The translations under genes and the position numbers were made by a program. DNA of 7,267 bases from Nanobdellati archaeon (GTDB lineage: Archaea; B1Sed10-29; WALL01; WAMD01): assembly GCA_015522495.1 (NCBI GenBank), contig WAMD01000013.1, positions 1 to 7,267 of the forward strand, given 5' to 3'. Every line of letters begins with the position of its first letter. The stretch's first letter is position 1. Of this stretch, positions 5,559 to 7,267 are shown piece after piece. The notes under the pieces were generated by a model that saw only the letters and a list, made by a program, of their open reading frames with translations, did no database searches and was not told where the DNA came from.

Positions 5559-6258
5559 ATATGCGTTTGAATCTAAGGACGTCCTCACCCATCCAAATAT
5601 TGTTGAAAAACACATGACCGTCCTTTCTTCCCGAGAGTTTGTTCGCTAGCCATTTTAGGTCTTCACCAGAAAATTTGTATTTGTACATGCTTGGTTTTCC
5701 AAGCCCGTGTAATCTCCAGTATACTTCTTGTGTTACTGATTTAGCCCTGAACGGATCAACACAGTGGATAATGTCAAATTCATCACAAAGCCTCTTTATT
5801 AGTTCTGGCTTCCTAAGCCATTCACCTCTAGGTTCCCATGCTGTTTTGCCAGACCATTCCAATTTTGATAAAAAGTTTTGTATTGTACTTAAATTTTTCA
5901 CAGTTGGTTTAAAACTCGCAGGTGTTTGAAGCAATATAATCTTTGCCTCTAGTATACCTGCGATTTCCACGGTGGATTTCCATGATTTGATGCTCTTATC
6001 TGTTTTGAATCTGTCTATATGCGTTATCTCACGATTAGCTTTTACAGTGAACTCAAAGCCTTTATTGGATTTTCTTGCTTCCTCCAACCACCTTCTTGCA
6101 GTAGACTGCCTGGGTAGTTTGTAAAAAGTGGAGTTAATCTCCACGGTATTTAGTAAACTAGCGTATGCTTCTAGTTTACTAGAAAATCTTTCTTTCCAGT
6201 TTTTCCAAATTTTATTTGCAGGAAATCCTGACCACCCACAGGTTCCAAGTTTTATCAT
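5512..6258 (-). CDS. DUF72 (YecE-like) family protein
   Basis: Member of the widespread DUF72/YecE family (COG1801), a TIM-barrel-like fold with no settled biochemical role. The 248 residues are of family length. Signatures: GTCGWS (5-10), VEINSTFYKLP (39-49), FTVKAN (70-75), AWEPRGEW (140-147), CVDPF (166-170), YWRLHGLG (180-187), and FFNNIWMGEDVLRF (217-230). These conserved polar residues line the presumed active-site end of the barrel. The last 18 or so residues (QVSPLSFPHKSIS region) are encoded by DNA that also encodes the end of the convergent small basic protein. The ATG follows the nth stop by 7 nt, and GGGAGAGGT nine bases upstream serves as SD while overlapping the last nth codons, so it is co-transcribed and probably translationally coupled with nth. 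A link to DNA or nucleic-acid metabolism is suggested by that coupling only. Confidence 0.92.
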   Translation of the reverse strand: MIKLGTCGWSGFPANKIWKNWKERFSSKLEAYASLLNTVEINSTFYKLPRQSTARRWLEEARKSNKGFEFTVKANREITHIDRFKTDKSIKSWKSTVEIAGILEAKIILLQTPASFKPTVKNLSTIQNFLSKLEWSGKTAWEPRGEWLRKPELIKRLCDEFDIIHCVDPFRAKSVTQEVYWRLHGLGKPSMYKYKFSGEDLKWLANKLSGRKDGHVFFNNIWMGEDVLRFKRIFKQVSPLSFPHKSIS

Positions 6259-6265
6259 ATCTTTT

Positions 6266-6925
6266 TTACCTCTCCCTTTTCTCTGCTATTCCTAATGCTT
6301 TTACTCCATAATCACATAAGTCTGATATGGGGCATACCTCACATTCTGGTTTTCTAGGTTTGCATACTGTCTGTCCTAGTCTGACCAGGGTCCAGTTTAC
6401 ATCAACCCATATATCCTTAGGAACTATCTTCATTAACTCTTGCTCTGTTTTCTCAGGTGTTTTTGTTTTGACAAGCCCTATCCTATTTGATATTCTATGG
6501 ACATGTGTATCTACTGCTATTGCAGGTATTCCGAACGCATACGCTAGTACTATGTTTGCTGTTTTTCTGCCTACACCCGGGAGCTTTGTCAATTCATTGA
6601 TGTTGTTGGGCACTTTCCCATTATGCTTATCCAGTATTGTCTTTGCTATCTCTATGATTCTAGGAGCCTTTGTTTTGTAAAACCCTGCCGGATAAATTAG
6701 TTTGGATACTTCTTCCCGCTTGGCACCTGCGAGTTTTTTTATCGTTGGATATCTTTTGAAGAGCCTCTCTGAAGCTGCTATAGTCACTTCATCTTTAGTT
6801 CTTGCAGATATGACTGTTGCAATAAGTGTTTTGAATGGGTCCTTAAGCTTGGGAACGTAAACACCTGTGTCGTTTGAAAAAAATTTGACCAATCTGTTGC
6901 GTATTTTTCGTACTCTGGATACCAT
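6266..6925 (-). CDS. nth: Endonuclease III (DNA glycosylase/AP lyase)
   Basis: Bifunctional glycosylase/AP lyase that removes oxidised pyrimidines and nicks the abasic site in base excision repair. The 219 residues match the family. Features: helix-hairpin-helix LPGVGRKTAN (115-124) with catalytic Lys121, catalytic Asp139 in AVDTHVHR (137-144), and a 4Fe-4S loop C188-X6-C195-X2-C198-X5-C204 with exact family spacing. At the two positions that plug the DNA helix in bacterial enzymes (Gln41 and Leu81 in E. coli) this protein appears to have Arg42 (SARTKD) and Phe82 (GFYKTKA). It begins 22 nt after the hsp20 stop and is followed after 7 nt by DUF72. No SD site is visible at its ATG; an A-rich box 26 nt upstream may give it a private leaderless promoter. 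Very confident in function. Confidence 0.96.
   Translation of the reverse strand: MVSRVRKIRNRLVKFFSNDTGVYVPKLKDPFKTLIATVISARTKDEVTIAASERLFKRYPTIKKLAGAKREEVSKLIYPAGFYKTKAPRIIEIAKTILDKHNGKVPNNINELTKLPGVGRKTANIVLAYAFGIPAIAVDTHVHRISNRIGLVKTKTPEKTEQELMKIVPKDIWVDVNWTLVRLGQTVCKPRKPECEVCPISDLCDYGVKALGIAEKRER
6268..6276 (-). promoter_or_regulatory. Shine-Dalgarno site of the DUF72 gene inside the nth 3' end
   Basis: On the minus strand GGGAGAGGT lies nine bases before the DUF72 ATG and runs into the nth stop codon, covering its last Glu and Arg codons. It supports the DUF72 start and operon coupling. Confidence 0.6.
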
Positions 6926-6945
6926 ACAAAAATAAAGGGTAAGTA

Positions 6946-6955
6946 GTTTATTTCT
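6946..6955 (-). promoter_or_regulatory. Possible internal TATA-like box of nth
   Basis: On the minus strand AGAAATAAAC lies across the hsp20 stop codon, centred about 26 nt before the nth ATG. Position matches the leaderless promoters in this window, but the sequence is a weaker TATA match and lies in A-rich lysine codons, so it may be chance. nth could equally be read from the hsp20 transcript. Confidence 0.3.
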
Positions 6956-7267
6956 TTTTCTTTATGTTTATTTCTAACACTCCATTTTTGAATCTCCACT
7001 CAAGTGAGTTTGGGTTTATACTATTTAGCTTGATTGTTTTACTAAATTTACCAGGTACTCTAATTTTTAGATCACTCTTTTCAAGCTTGACAGATATCTC
7101 CTTCTGGTCAACTCCTGGAAGCTCAACAATCACGCTTATACTATCTCCATGGTCTATTATATCTGTTATAGGTTCTCTTTCATCTTTTAGTTCTAGTTTT
7201 TCTTCTTCTGGTTTGAAGTTACCAAATTCTTGGATAATTGGCTTCCCGTTTGGACCAACCTTTACTG
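6948..7267 (-). CDS. Hsp20/alpha-crystallin small heat shock protein, 5'-truncated
   Basis: Small heat shock protein, an ATP-independent chaperone that holds unfolding proteins. The frame runs open to the right edge, giving about 106 C-terminal residues; the true start lies outside. The visible part opens with an archaeal linker VGPNGKPIIQEFGNFKP, then EREPITDIID leading into the alpha-crystallin domain with VIVELPGVDQKEISVKL and the family hallmark WRFKNGVLEI near the end. The GTG at 7131-7133 encodes an internal Val of the VIVELPGV strand and is not a start. The protein stops right after the last domain strand with four lysines and has no I-x-I tail, the motif many family members use for oligomer contacts. 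First visible gene of the hsp20-nth-DUF72 series; shared transcription with nth is possible but not certain. Confidence 0.92.
   Translation of the reverse strand, partial: VKVGPNGKPIIQEFGNFKPEEEKLELKDEREPITDIIDHGDSISVIVELPGVDQKEISVKLEKSDLKIRVPGKFSKTIKLNSINPNSLEWRFKNGVLEINIKKKK

Noticed and set aside
5639..6680. Plus-strand open frames opposite DUF72 and nth
   Set aside because: They are antisense shadows of well-conserved proteins, with no promoter or family features.
7131..7133. GTG as the start codon of the Hsp20 gene
   Set aside because: It encodes an internal Val in a conserved strand, and 44 further in-frame codons with archaeal Hsp20 linker features run to the right edge.

Overview
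The window comes from an archaeal chromosome. The diagnostic genes are an Nre-family DNA repair protein, the archaeal-type riboflavin synthase RibC next to a short lumazine synthase RibH, and an XPD/Rad3-type iron-sulfur helicase. Arginine is written mostly AGA/AGG, the DNA is A+T-rich, and several genes have a TATA-like box (TTTAAATA or similar) centred about 26-27 nt upstream of the ATG, which is the geometry of leaderless archaeal transcripts. The exact lineage cannot be fixed from this sequence. No mobile element, CRISPR array, tRNA or rRNA is visible, and the region looks like ordinary chromosomal backbone with several uncharacterised small genes.

Layout from left to right: (1) the 3' part of nreA (+), cut by the left edge, which meets ribH tail to tail with an 11-nt overlap inside an inverted repeat; (2) a minus-strand ribC-ribH riboflavin operon; (3) a divergent intergenic region with a perfect 15-bp dyad, then the XPD-type helicase (+); (4) a small four-cysteine zinc-binding protein of unknown role (+), ending in a T-tract; (5) a membrane-anchored Ig-like (CARDB/NEW3-like) protein (-), divergent from a polytopic membrane protein with an HExxH zinc-protease motif (+), the two sharing one A/T box; (6) a small, very basic protein of unknown function (+) whose 3' end overlaps the next gene by 47 nt in antisense; (7) a minus-strand series hsp20 - nth (endonuclease III) - DUF72 (YecE-like), with hsp20 cut by the right edge.

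Three genes (nreA, the XPD helicase and nth) belong to DNA repair, and DUF72 is tightly linked to nth, so the area is a loose genome-maintenance neighbourhood with riboflavin synthesis inserted. RibH makes 6,7-dimethyl-8-ribityllumazine and RibC dismutates it to riboflavin, so the ribC-ribH pair covers the last two steps of the pathway. The least explained parts are the HExxH membrane protein with its Ig-like divergent neighbour, the zinc-binding protein, and the small basic protein. I do not see a clear new defence or mobile system here.
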